A DNA stretch of 64,000 nucleotides from Clostridium fessum (GTDB lineage: Bacteria > Bacillota > Clostridia > Lachnospirales > Lachnospiraceae): positions 434,001-498,000 of the forward strand of contig NZ_PYLO01000002.1 of NCBI RefSeq assembly GCF_003024715.1, in the 5' to 3' direction. The notes below the pieces were generated by a model. It worked only from the letters and a program-made list of their open reading frames with translations, searched no databases and had not been told where the DNA came from. Both the position numbers and the translations under genes were made by a program. Below, piece by piece: positions 51,446 to 60,674 of this stretch. Position 1 is the first letter of the stretch; every line of letters starts with the position of its first letter.

Positions 51446-52111
51446 ATGTCTAACGATAAAATCCAAGCGGTAGGAGTAAATATTGCAGAAAAAGCAACGA
51501 TGATCTGGAATGTGGCAGATATGCTCCGTGGCCCCTTTAAGCCCCATGAGTACGGACTTGTAATCCTTCCTATGACCGTGGTTAAACGTTTCCACGACTG
51601 TCTGCTTCCCACCCACGAAGCAGTCTTGGCACAGTATGAAAAGGTCAAGAAGCTGGCCGTCATTGATGGCTTTCTGACCAAGGCTTCCGGTTATCAGTTC
51701 TACAATACCAGCAAGTTCACATTTGAAAAGCTGCTGGCTGACCCGGATAACATCGAAGCCAACTTCCGGGACTATCTGGCTGGGTTCTCTCCCAATGTCC
51801 AGGATGTTCTGTCCAAATTCGATTTTGACAACATCATCAAGAGAAACAGTATGAATGTCATAATCGGATCAGTTGGCATATCCCATTATTTCGGATGTGT
51901 TAGCCCTGTCTATTATGTTTTCAAGGAAACAGAAGATGCTGATTTAAGGTTTATTAGTTACATCTTTAGCACTGTAGGTTTTCAGAAAGAGCTGCGGAAA
52001 TATGCCAAGGGTATTATGGAAATTCGTTTAAGAATATCCGTATCAGATACACTTAGACGGGTTGTGCCATTACCAAAACTGGAAGAACAAGCCTGCCAGG
52101 TATCATGCTGA
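51446..52111 (+). pseudogene. hsdM-hsdS deletion fusion (type I restriction-modification)
   Basis: Residues 1 to about 132 match the N-terminal helical domain of HsdM (MIWNVADMLRGPFKPHEYGL, PMTVVKRFHDCLLP, FDFDNII). From about residue 134 the frame continues with HsdS sequence (NSMNVIIGSVGISHYFGCVS, SPVYYVFKETEDADLRFISY, and a final RRVVPLPKLEEQ). The HsdM catalytic domain and the HsdS N-terminal recognition domain are deleted, leaving one in-frame ORF of 221 residues. It cannot methylate; a chimeric product may still be made. Confidence 0.8.
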
Positions 52112-52408
52112 TACAGCACCCAGCAGTGCTTTCTGAAAATATGGTTTCTCTGTACTTTTTCTTATCACCCCAGAGATGTAGGATTTCTCACAGGCGGCAG
52201 TGTGCTTCACTGCTCCATTGGAATTTAACCATCCCGCCTTCCTTATGGCCGGACCGCGAATTACGGAAGTATCATTGTCCCTGTCTGGCTTTAGCACCGC
52301 CGCCGGTTGCAATCCGGCATTTGCTTCTGCGAAACCGCTATCGCCCCGATGGGCTTCATGGCGTGCAGTCGATGGCTCGACCAAACAGGAATGTACCTGA
52401 AGAATGAG
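52112..52408. other. Gap without recognisable gene
   Basis: No convincing ORF or signal was identified. The sequence lies between the type I remnant and a repeat, and is probably debris. Confidence 0.4.
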
Positions 52409-52622
52409 TATTCAGTTTTCAAGGGACATCCGGACTTTCGTCCTTACAAAGTAAGTTTAACAAGAATCCTCCGGTTTCGCGTTGGCCTCGTAGGCGCACT
52501 TTGGTTGTCCTTGCAGGACTACATATGGTTTGTTTTGATTTTTTCAGTGTCCTATGCAGTCGGATTGGGGCAAAAAAAATACCTCGTTGGTTTCCCAACG
52601 AGGCATCGAAGACGATTCTATC
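52409..52622. repeat. Repeat shared with 39432-39605, copy 2
   Basis: Matches copy 1 with few changes plus about 40 extra bases (52431-52470). It carries the same terminator (52582-52603: CCTCGTTGG / CCAACGAGG, T-run on minus strand). Confidence 0.85.
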
Positions 52623-52866
52623 TCATACGACTTCACATCATGCATCCGAAGATTTGTTTTACAAAATTCGCTTGTTTTTTTCCAGAACGCTTAAACTGAT
52701 CATATGCTCCTTCTGCATGAATAATCAGCATTTCAATTTCTGGAGCAGTAATGACATTTACCACGTCAATTTTCTGCTCATATGCTTTACTCAATCGAAA
52801 TTCCTCTCTGCGAGAATCCAAAATCCGTATCACAGAAATCTGCTCATCGAATCCTTTCCGTAAGTA
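52623..52866 (-). pseudogene. ATPase-partner gene fragment, copy 2
   Basis: Homologous to 39796-39970 but retaining the 26-codon segment missing in copy 1 (IDVVNVITAPEIEMLIIHAE). It has the same A7 run (52675-52681) and lacks both gene ends. The retained segment is flanked by the direct repeat TCATATGCT (52700-52708 and 52778-52786). Confidence 0.75.
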
Positions 52867-52879
52867 CTATGCATAAAAG

Positions 52880-52908
52880 CACAGCCGCAGAGTACATCTG
52901 TGGCTGTG
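52880..52908 (+). terminator. Hairpin with T-run
   Basis: CACAGCCGCAG / CTGTGGCTGTG with a 7-base loop, followed by TTTTG. No gene is recognised between here and 53088. Confidence 0.55.
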
Positions 52909-53088
52909 TTTTGTGTTCAGTTGCTCACTGTTGCGTGGACTGGATATGGAGAGACAACATATCTCCCGATCTTACATGGGTGATCTTATCTGCCATCACT
53001 CTGGCAGTTTTCCTTGCAGATATGTCGGCATCCCCACTGCGGTCGTATCCGGCCTGACCTTAAACATGGCTTTTTCAATCTACCTTCC

Positions 53089-53986
53089 TTATCGGTTTTC
53101 CGCGATATGTTTCTCCGCCATGTGGACTGCCACCGCGCCGTCCGCCACGGCGGTGACCACCTGACGGAGGGGCTTCGTCCGCACGTCGCCCACGGCGTAA
53201 ACGCCGGGAATACTGGTTTCCGTGGTCTCTCCGGCCACGATATAGCCGCCGCCGTCCAGCGCCAGTTGACCCACCGCCAGCGCCGTGGCGGGCTGTCGGC
53301 CCACGCTGACAAATACGCCGTCGCAGTCCACCACGCTTTCCTCACCGGTGACGGTGTCCCGCAGGCGTACGCCGGTCAGCCTGTCCCCGGAAAGCAGCGC
53401 GGAAACGGTGCTGTTCCAGCGGAATTCCACATTTTCGGTCTGTTCCAGTGGCTCGTGATAGATCTTGGTGGCCCGCAGGGTGTCTCTGCGGTGGACGAGG
53501 ATCACCTTTTTCGCCACGCGGCTGAGAAGGAGGGCATCTGCCGCGGCGGAATTGCCGCCGCCCACCACGACCACCGTTTTGTCCTTGTAAAACATCCCAT
53601 CGCAGGCGGCGCAGTAGGCCACGCCCCGGCCCAACAGCTCCGTCTCTCCGGCAACGCCCAGCGTTCTGGGGTCTGCGCCGGTGGCCAGCACCACGGTTTT
53701 CCCCCGGAAGATCCCCTCGCTGGTCTCCACGAGCTTGGGAACCGCCGTCAGATCCATGCGGAGAACTTCCGCGTATTCGCTGCGTGCCCCAAAACGCTCC
53801 GCCTGCTTTTGCATCTTCTCCGCCAGAGAGAAGCCGTCGATCCCGTTCTCAAAGCCGGGGTAGTTGTCGATCTGCTCGGTCAGGGCCATCTGCCCGCCAG
53901 CAGACAGCTTTTCCAGCACGACGGTGTCCAGCCCCGCCCGGGCCGCCGCCCACCACGAGCATATCATAAACATGATTGTTGTTCAT
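53089..53986 (-). pseudogene. trxB: Thioredoxin reductase gene, damaged N-terminus
   Basis: The bulk is normal TrxB: redox CAACDGMF (Cys pair, about residues 129-136 of the main frame), NADPH site VVVGGGNSAAADAL and a C-terminal FAD motif GVYAVGDVRTKPLRQ. The natural start (ATG 53986, GGAGG upstream) encodes MNNNHVYDMLVVGGGP, but about ten codons after this are missing and the frame is shifted, so the N-terminal FAD GxGxxG motif is broken. An in-frame ATG at 53973 would give a protein with an abnormal start. Probably inactive unless the break is a sequencing error. Confidence 0.75.
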
Positions 53987-54000
53987 ATCTGAATCCTCCG

Positions 54001-54324
54001 TTATTTCGCCAAGGCTTCCTGAATGAAGCGGTCGATCTCTGCCTTTGAGCCGGGCGCGGTGATGGAATCCACGGCCTTTCCGTTCCGGTACAGCACCAGA
54101 GTTGGGATGACCTCGATCCCCTCGGCCCCCGCCAGCCGCGGCTCCTCGTCAATATTGATCTTGCTGACAACGAGGCTGTCCGCGTATTCCTCTCCAATCT
54201 TCTCATACGCAGGGCCGATCCTCCGGCAATAGCCGCACCAGGGCGCCCAGAAATCCACCAAAACGGGCTTTTCGCCCCGGGTCGCCTGCTCAAACTGCTC
54301 CTGATTCATATTCATAGCTGCCAT
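54001..54324 (-). CDS. trxA: Thioredoxin
   Basis: This 107-residue thioredoxin has the active site WAPWCGYCRRIGP (about 26-38; WCGYC rather than WCGPC) and the cis-Pro in EVIPTLVLY. It reduces ribonucleotide reductase and peroxidases. It sits between flavodiiron and trxB genes in the oxygen-defence operon. Confidence 0.95.
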   Translation of the reverse strand: MAAMNMNQEQFEQATRGEKPVLVDFWAPWCGYCRRIGPAYEKIGEEYADSLVVSKINIDEEPRLAGAEGIEVIPTLVLYRNGKAVDSITAPGSKAEIDRFIQEALAK

Positions 54325-54485
54325 ATCTGTCAGCTCCTTTCTTTTGTTTGGGTATTCTCAAGACTCCGTTCTCGCCCCACACCACATCGTGACCTCAACC
54401 TGAGATGACGGTACTCTGCCCTTGGGACATAAAGCAGATGAGTAAGACCATCATCTGTACGAGAATAGCTGCGGTTTGTTGCAGC

Positions 54486-55667
54486 TTATTCCGCGCAGAG
54501 CTCCGCCACAAGAGCGTCCATCTGCGCTTCGCTGGTTTGGTTCAGTGCGCCGCGCAGCGATACCTCCGTTTCACACAGTCGGAGTTCCTTCATCTTTTCC
54601 AACTCGGCGCGCATCAGCCGCGCGGCAGCAGGGGCCCATGAGCCGTTTTCCATGAGGCCGATCCGGCGGTTTCGGAATCCCTTTGTCTGTAAATGATCCA
54701 AAAAGGCCTTCATGGGCGGGAACAGTCCTCCGTCATAAGTGGAGCAGGCCAACACCAGTTTCCCGCAGTAGAACGCACTGGCAACAGCGTAGGAAAGATC
54801 TGTCACAGTGAGATCACATATGCTGACCTGCACGCCTTTTTTCTCTAATTTACCCTTGAGGGTCTTCGCCGCATGGGCAGTATTTCCATGGATGGATGCG
54901 TGGGCAATCAGTATGCTCTCCGATTCTTCTGGTTCCCATTGTGACCAGAGATCATAGAGCCGCAGACACTCCTCCAGCCCTTCTGTAAGCACGGGACCAT
55001 GGAGCGGGCAGATCGTTTGGATCTCCAGCGCGGAGGTCTTTTTCAGCAGAGCCTGCACCTGTGCGCCATATTTCCCGATAATATTGTAATAATACCGTCG
55101 GGCCTGCGGCACCCAGGGGGCACGGGCAGTCCGTTCCAGTGAGCCAAAGCGTCCGAAGGCATCCGCCGAGAACAAGATTTTTTCCGTTTCCTCATACGCC
55201 GTCATCACCTCCGGCCAGTGTACCATCGGTGCCAGCAGGAAGCGCAGCCGGTGTGAGCCCAGAGAGATCGTGCTGCCCTCGCCAACCTCCAGCATACGGT
55301 CTTCCGACAATGCACCCGTGCCAAAGAACTGCTTGATCAGGGTAAATGTTTTCGCGTTTCCCACGATCTTCATCTCCGGGTACTCTTGCGCTATCCGCAT
55401 GAGGCTGCCGGAATGATCCGGCTCCATGTGTGTGACCACAAGATAATCGGGGTTGCGCCCCCCCAACACCTGCGCTACATTGGAAAGCCATTCCACCGCC
55501 GCCCGTGCGTCCACGCTGTCCATCACGGCGATTTTCTCGTCCAGAATGACATAGGAGTTGTAGCTCACTCCCATAGGCTGGACGGGGTACTGGTTTTCAA
55601 AGAGTGCCAATGTGTTATCATCCACCCCTACATAGCGGATGGCATCTGTTACCGTTCGGATATCCAT
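54486..55667 (-). CDS. Flavodiiron protein (FprA family), second copy
   Basis: This 393-residue A-type flavoprotein has a metallo-beta-lactamase-like domain with diiron ligands HMEPDH (about 81-86), VHWPEVM (His about 149) and SADAFG (Asp about 168), plus CPLHGP (His about 224), and a C-terminal flavodoxin domain (about 255-390; HASIHGNTAHAA). It reduces O2 to water (and sometimes NO) using electrons from rubredoxin. It is downstream of nrdB. Confidence 0.93.
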   Translation of the reverse strand: MDIRTVTDAIRYVGVDDNTLALFENQYPVQPMGVSYNSYVILDEKIAVMDSVDARAAVEWLSNVAQVLGGRNPDYLVVTHMEPDHSGSLMRIAQEYPEMKIVGNAKTFTLIKQFFGTGALSEDRMLEVGEGSTISLGSHRLRFLLAPMVHWPEVMTAYEETEKILFSADAFGRFGSLERTARAPWVPQARRYYYNIIGKYGAQVQALLKKTSALEIQTICPLHGPVLTEGLEECLRLYDLWSQWEPEESESILIAHASIHGNTAHAAKTLKGKLEKKGVQVSICDLTVTDLSYAVASAFYCGKLVLACSTYDGGLFPPMKAFLDHLQTKGFRNRRIGLMENGSWAPAAARLMRAELEKMKELRLCETEVSLRGALNQTSEAQMDALVAELCAE

Positions 55668-55704
55668 ATAAAAAATACCTCCTATTCTGATGTCTTTGGT
55701 TTTC

Positions 55705-56748
55705 TTATAAATCGTCTATCAGTGCGGTGCTCTTGGCGTAGGCGGTACTGCGTGCCTCAAAGAAATCGGTCTTGACCATATTGGCGTCAGCGTACTGGCT
55801 GACCCATTCCATGCTCTCCGGTTCGCTCTCAAAGCCCGGATACAATGCCGGATAGCCAAGGCTCGTCCAGCGAAGATTCCCGAGATAGCGGATGTAATCG
55901 CTAATCATCTGCCGGTTCAACCCCGGGATGTCGTCGCCGATCACATAATGCCCCCATGCGATCTCCTGCTCCACGCCCTCACGCATCATCTCGCGCAGCG
56001 CTTGTACGCTCTCGGCGGTGAACAACTCCGGCTGCTCCTTTTGCAGCTCCGTGATGATATTGCGGAACAGCCACAAGTGCGTGTTCTCGTCGCGGTTTAT
56101 ATAGCGGATCTCCTGCGCCGAGCCGGGCATCTTCCCGTTTCGGGAGAGATTGTAGAAGAACATAAAGCCGCTGTAAAAATAGATGCCCTCCAAAATATAG
56201 TTCGCCATCATCACGCGCAGCAGCGTGGGAGCGTCCTTCCGCTCCTGAAACTCGTTGTAGCAGTCCCCAATGAAGGTGTTGCGGCGCAGCAGATGCTCGT
56301 CCGTTTTCCATTGGTAGAGGATGTCATTGCGCTCCACGGGGGAACAGATGGTGTCGAGCATATAGCTGTAGCTCTGTGAGTGGACACACTCCTGAAACGC
56401 CTGAATGGACAGGCAGAGATTGACCTCGTTGGCTGTAATGTAGGCGCCGATATTAGGCAGGTTCGCTGTCTGAATGGAATCCAAAAAGACAAGAAAACTC
56501 AGAATTTTATCGTAGGCGCTGCGCTCGGCTGACAGCAGGCGGGGATAGTCCTTCACATCCTGCGAGAGATTGATCTCCTCAGGGATCCAAAAGTTGTTCA
56601 TGGCCTGCCGGTACCAGTCGCTGACCCAAGCGTACTTCATATTGTTGAAGTCGTTGAGGTTGGTGGTATTGCCGCCGATCATGCGCCGCAGGCGCACATC
56701 AGGGTCGCCCTCCGGGTTAAAGAGGGGCTTTTTCTTCAGTTCCATCAT
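55705..56748 (-). CDS. nrdB: Class I ribonucleotide reductase beta subunit
   Basis: The protein is about 347 residues from ATG 56748 (AAGGAGG upstream). It has diiron ligands in FLDS, QECVHSQSY (Glu, His and the radical Tyr four residues after His), ANYILEG and DENTHLW. It makes the tyrosyl radical with O2, so the enzyme needs oxygen or tolerates it. It follows nrdA within 10 bases. No NrdI is present, which argues against class Ib. Confidence 0.95.
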   Translation of the reverse strand: MMELKKKPLFNPEGDPDVRLRRMIGGNTTNLNDFNNMKYAWVSDWYRQAMNNFWIPEEINLSQDVKDYPRLLSAERSAYDKILSFLVFLDSIQTANLPNIGAYITANEVNLCLSIQAFQECVHSQSYSYMLDTICSPVERNDILYQWKTDEHLLRRNTFIGDCYNEFQERKDAPTLLRVMMANYILEGIYFYSGFMFFYNLSRNGKMPGSAQEIRYINRDENTHLWLFRNIITELQKEQPELFTAESVQALREMMREGVEQEIAWGHYVIGDDIPGLNRQMISDYIRYLGNLRWTSLGYPALYPGFESEPESMEWVSQYADANMVKTDFFEARSTAYAKSTALIDDL

Positions 56749-56758
56749 GCTATCCTCC

Positions 56759-59275
56759 TTATGACGAGCAGCTTTCACAGGCCTCGACCTCAAGGGCCTT
56801 GCTGCGGACATAATAAATGGTCTTGACGCCGGCCCTCCACGCCTCCAAATACAGTCTGAGCACCTGACGCATGGAATAGTCGTTGGTGATATAGAGATTC
56901 ATGCTCTGCGCCTGGTCAATATGTCTCTGGCGAAAGCCCGCGGCGCGTACCGACCAGCTTTGGTCGATCAGATGCGCCGCCTTATAGTACCACCATGTAT
57001 CCATAGAAAGCTCCGGAGCAACGCGGGGCAGCATGCTGCCCTTTTTTTCCTCTAAAAAGAATTTCTTCATAATTGGATCGATGCCCGCCGACGTGCCGGA
57101 GAGGATGGATGTGCTGGAAGTGGGTGCGACAGCCAGCAGATAGGCGTTGCGCATTCCCTGCACCGCCACCGTTTCCGCAAGCGCCCGCCACTTTTCTGAG
57201 GTATAACCTCGCTTTTCAAAATACGCGCCTGTCTGCCAGTCGCTGCCCTCAAAGAGCGCATAGCGGCCCTTTTCCCGTGCCAGTGCTGTGTCCGCCTTGA
57301 CGGCGGCGTAGTTGATATGCTCGAATACCGCATCGGTGAAGGCAAGGTGCTCATCGCTCTCCCATCGGATGCCGCGCTTTGCCAGCATGTGGTGGTAGCC
57401 GCTGACGCCCAGGCCGATGCTGCGGTACTTCTGATTGGTAAGCCGCGCGTATTCCAACGGGTAGAAGTTGAGGTCGATCACATTATCCAGTGCGCGGATG
57501 GCCGTTTCCACCGTGCGTTCCATATAGGCCTCGTCCTCCACCGCCAGATTACCGAGAGACAGACTCGCCAGGTTGCAGACCACAAACTCACCGGGGAGTG
57601 TGGCCGTCACCACCACTGTGTCGCCGTTCTCCGTGTGCACCTCAGTGCTGATATGCTCGATGGGCGCCATGTTCTGTGCGATCTCCGTGCAGAGATTGGA
57701 GCAATAGATCATTCCCGTGTGGCCGTTTGGGTTCATACGATTTACGCTGTCGCGGTTGAAGGCGAAGGGCGTGCCGGTCTCCACTGCCGAGCGAAGCACC
57801 AGCCGCACGATGTCCTTGACGGTGACGCTGCGCTTTTCGATGCGCGGGTCATTGACGCAGTCCAGATACCGCTTCTCCCATTCCGTACCCCAGTAATCCT
57901 CCAGTGCGTAGCCCTTGACCGTGAGGATCTCATGCGGACACATGAGATGCCACGGCGCGTCTATGTTCTCCTCCGCCAGTCGCCAGAAGAGATCCGGATA
58001 GCACACGGCGGGAAACACATCATGCGCCTTCATGCGGTCGTCGCCGTTGTTGGTGCGCAGTTGAAGGAATTCAGGCAGATCCCGGTGCCATGCGTCTAAG
58101 TAAACCGCCGCAGCGCCCTGCCGCATCCCCAACTGATCCACCGCCACGGCGGTGTCGTTGACCAACCGGATCCAGCGGATAACACCGCCCGCCGCCCCTT
58201 GAAAGCCGCGGATGGTGCTGCCTGCAGCGCGCACCTTACCGAAGTACATCCCCATTCCACCGCCAAATTTAGAGACCTTTGCGAAGTTGTCCAGCGAGCG
58301 GTAGATGCCGTCCAGACTGTCCGGCACAGTGTCCACAAAGCAGCTTGAAAGCTGATGGTAGGGCTTTCGTGCGTTGGACATGGTAGGTGTCGCCATCGTG
58401 ACCTCCATACGGCTGAGCATATCGTAAAAGCGTTTTACCCACCCCATGCGGTCAGAGCCTTCGTTCATAGCAAGATGCAGCGCGATACCCAAAAACATCT
58501 CCTGCGGTGTTTCCAGCGGCACGCGGCTGCGTGACTGGATCACATAGCGTTTGAGCAGCAGGTCAAGGCCGGAGTAGGTGAACAGCTCGTCCCGTTCCGG
58601 GCAGAGAAAGTCCTCCGCCATAGCGATCTCCTCGTGGGTATAGTGGGCAAGAATATAGTCACCGTAGAGTCCCTTATCCGTCAGATAGCGAAGCCTGCCA
58701 TAGAGGTCGCCGACGCCGCGCCCCTCCCATTCCTGTGCGTTGCGACAGCGAAAGGAGTGGTTCAGAAGCCGCGCCGCGATGAACTCCCACTTGGGTGCCT
58801 CTGCCGTAGTCAGCTCTACCGCTGCCTTGGTCAGTGCCTCAGCCCTCTCATCCTCCGTCATGCCCGGGCGACAGAAGCTCTCAAACTTCATTTGAAGCGC
58901 CGCGAGGGAGTAGATTTCCTCGGTAAAATCCATCTGGATACGGCGCAGCACCTCGTCAAGCGAGTTATCCCCCACCGTCTGCGCGATGGTATGCCGGACG
59001 CGGCGCAGCGCAGACCGCTTTTCGCGATAGAGGATGTACGCCTTGGCCACCTCATAGTGTCCGCGCTCCATGAGCGTCCGCTCCACCTCGTCCTGCACAC
59101 GTTCCACGGTGAGCGGTACTGTGACGGAGAGATTGTTGAGAACGGCGGCGAGGATCTCCTCCAGTTCTCCGCCCCCAATCTCCCTTCCCTGTCCATCAAA
59201 CGCTTTTTTCATGGCGTTGAAAATTTTCTCCTGTTGAAAAGGAACAGACTTCCCGTTTCGTTTTCTGATCTCCAT
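56759..59275 (-). CDS. nrdA: Ribonucleoside-diphosphate reductase alpha subunit
   Basis: The protein is about 838 residues. It begins with an ATP-cone (MEIRKRNGKSVPFQQEKIFN), then the NrdA barrel with HQLSSCFVDT (first redox Cys), SNLCTEIAQN (radical Cys and Glu) and SGTSAGIDP, and ends ACESCSS, the C-terminal Cys pair. ATG 59275 is preferred (AGAGGA upstream); GTG 59302 is an alternative. It converts NDPs to dNDPs with the beta subunit. Confidence 0.96.
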   Translation of the reverse strand: MEIRKRNGKSVPFQQEKIFNAMKKAFDGQGREIGGGELEEILAAVLNNLSVTVPLTVERVQDEVERTLMERGHYEVAKAYILYREKRSALRRVRHTIAQTVGDNSLDEVLRRIQMDFTEEIYSLAALQMKFESFCRPGMTEDERAEALTKAAVELTTAEAPKWEFIAARLLNHSFRCRNAQEWEGRGVGDLYGRLRYLTDKGLYGDYILAHYTHEEIAMAEDFLCPERDELFTYSGLDLLLKRYVIQSRSRVPLETPQEMFLGIALHLAMNEGSDRMGWVKRFYDMLSRMEVTMATPTMSNARKPYHQLSSCFVDTVPDSLDGIYRSLDNFAKVSKFGGGMGMYFGKVRAAGSTIRGFQGAAGGVIRWIRLVNDTAVAVDQLGMRQGAAAVYLDAWHRDLPEFLQLRTNNGDDRMKAHDVFPAVCYPDLFWRLAEENIDAPWHLMCPHEILTVKGYALEDYWGTEWEKRYLDCVNDPRIEKRSVTVKDIVRLVLRSAVETGTPFAFNRDSVNRMNPNGHTGMIYCSNLCTEIAQNMAPIEHISTEVHTENGDTVVVTATLPGEFVVCNLASLSLGNLAVEDEAYMERTVETAIRALDNVIDLNFYPLEYARLTNQKYRSIGLGVSGYHHMLAKRGIRWESDEHLAFTDAVFEHINYAAVKADTALAREKGRYALFEGSDWQTGAYFEKRGYTSEKWRALAETVAVQGMRNAYLLAVAPTSSTSILSGTSAGIDPIMKKFFLEEKKGSMLPRVAPELSMDTWWYYKAAHLIDQSWSVRAAGFRQRHIDQAQSMNLYITNDYSMRQVLRLYLEAWRAGVKTIYYVRSKALEVEACESCSS

Positions 59276-59324
59276 TTCGATCCTCTCATCTTCTCCGGTC
59301 ACTTTTCATGTCCTTTTGGGCAAA

Positions 59325-59358
59325 GAGCGGGCAAGCGCAGTATCACGCTTGCCCGCTC
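59325..59358. terminator. Strong hairpin between flavodiiron and nrdA genes
   Basis: Perfect 13-base arms GAGCGGGCAAGCG / CGCTTGCCCGCTC with an 8-base loop and short T-runs on either side. It likely ends the upstream rrf2-ACAD-fprA transcript. Confidence 0.8.
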
Positions 59359-59440
59359 TATTTTTGAAAGCCGGTTTTTCTGCAGCCGACACGGCGGGGC
59401 TGTTTGTTGTCTGTTGTCTTGGTTTTGGCTTTCCTGCCAG

Positions 59441-60652
59441 TTACTTCATAGATTCCAGAATGGCGTCCGCCAGTGCTTCCAGCTCAGTGCGCTTGTCCGT
59501 GCCCATGGACGAGGCGAGGCTGAGCCGCTCGTTGAGCACCGTCATGTTCTTAAGCTCATCGTTGACAAATTTCTGCATGAGGTCACCGGACTTCACCGCC
59601 CATGAGCCGTTTTCAATGATGGCAAAGGTGCGGTTTTGCAGATTCAGTGCCTTCATATCCATGAGGAAGTCATGCATGGCGGGGTAGATGCCGAGATTGT
59701 AGGTCACAGAGGCCAGGACAATGTGACTGTACTTAAACGCCTCGGAGATCAGCTGGGAGACATGAGTGGAGGACACATCGTACATCGCCACCTTGCTCAT
59801 GCCCTTATCGCAGAGCGACGCCGCCAGCGCCTGCGCCGCGTTCTCCGTGTTGCCGTACATGGAGGCGTAGACGATGAGCACGCCCTGGGTCTCAGGGGCA
59901 TAGCGGCTCCATGTGTCGTACTTTTCGATGAACCAGCCCAGATCCTTGCGCCACACGGGGCCGTGGAGCGGGCAGATGTACTGGATCTGATCCAAAACGC
60001 CGCCGGCCTTTTTCAGCAGGAGCTGGATGTGGGGGCCGTACTTGCCCACGATGTTGGTGAGATAGCGGCGGGCGTCGTCCAGCCAGTCCCGCTCGAAGTC
60101 CACCTCGTCGGCGAACAGCTTACCGTCCAGCGCGCCGAAGGTGCCGAAGGCGTCGGCGGAAAAGAGGACGCCGTCGGTGACGTCGAGGGTCACCATGGCC
60201 TCCGGCCAGTGAACCATAGGCGCGCCCACAAAGGTGACGGTGTGCTTGCCAAAGGAGAAGGTGTCGCCCTCCTTCACCTCGATGCACTCATGTCCGTCCA
60301 CATGGAAGCCGAACTGCCGCATGAGCATGAATGCCTTCTCGTTGGAGATCAGCTTCACCTTAGGATGGCGCAGCAGGATCTCCTCGATGCAGGCGGCGTG
60401 ATCCGGCTCCAGATGGTTGACCAGCAGGTAGTCCAGCTCGCGGCCATCCAGCACATACGCCAGATTTTCCAAAAGCTGGCGGCAGGCAGACCAGTCCACC
60501 GTGTCAAAGAGCACCGTCTTTTCATCCAGCAGGCAGTAAGCGTTGTAGCTTACGCCCCGGGGAATGGGAAAGCAGTTTTCAAACAGGGCCAGGCGATGGT
60601 CGTTGGCGCCCACCCAGTAGAGGTCGTTTGTTACTTTACGCACGCAATACAT
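59441..60652 (-). CDS. Flavodiiron protein (FprA family), first copy
   Basis: The 403-residue protein is built like the second copy: HLEPDHAAC (about 80-88), MVHWPEAM, SADAFG, CPLHGPVW, then a flavodoxin domain (about 258-395; VYASMYGNTENAA). All diiron ligands are present. It lies 22 bases after the ACAD-EtfA-rubredoxin gene, which could supply its electrons through the rubredoxin domain. Confidence 0.95.
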   Translation of the reverse strand: MYCVRKVTNDLYWVGANDHRLALFENCFPIPRGVSYNAYCLLDEKTVLFDTVDWSACRQLLENLAYVLDGRELDYLLVNHLEPDHAACIEEILLRHPKVKLISNEKAFMLMRQFGFHVDGHECIEVKEGDTFSFGKHTVTFVGAPMVHWPEAMVTLDVTDGVLFSADAFGTFGALDGKLFADEVDFERDWLDDARRYLTNIVGKYGPHIQLLLKKAGGVLDQIQYICPLHGPVWRKDLGWFIEKYDTWSRYAPETQGVLIVYASMYGNTENAAQALAASLCDKGMSKVAMYDVSSTHVSQLISEAFKYSHIVLASVTYNLGIYPAMHDFLMDMKALNLQNRTFAIIENGSWAVKSGDLMQKFVNDELKNMTVLNERLSLASSMGTDKRTELEALADAILESMK

Positions 60653-60674
60653 CTTATCTTACCTCCTTCACGGC

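Noticed and set aside
52103-52408. ORFs in the gap after the hsdM-hsdS fusion
   Set aside because: Overlapping short ORFs on both strands without ribosome binding sites or family features.
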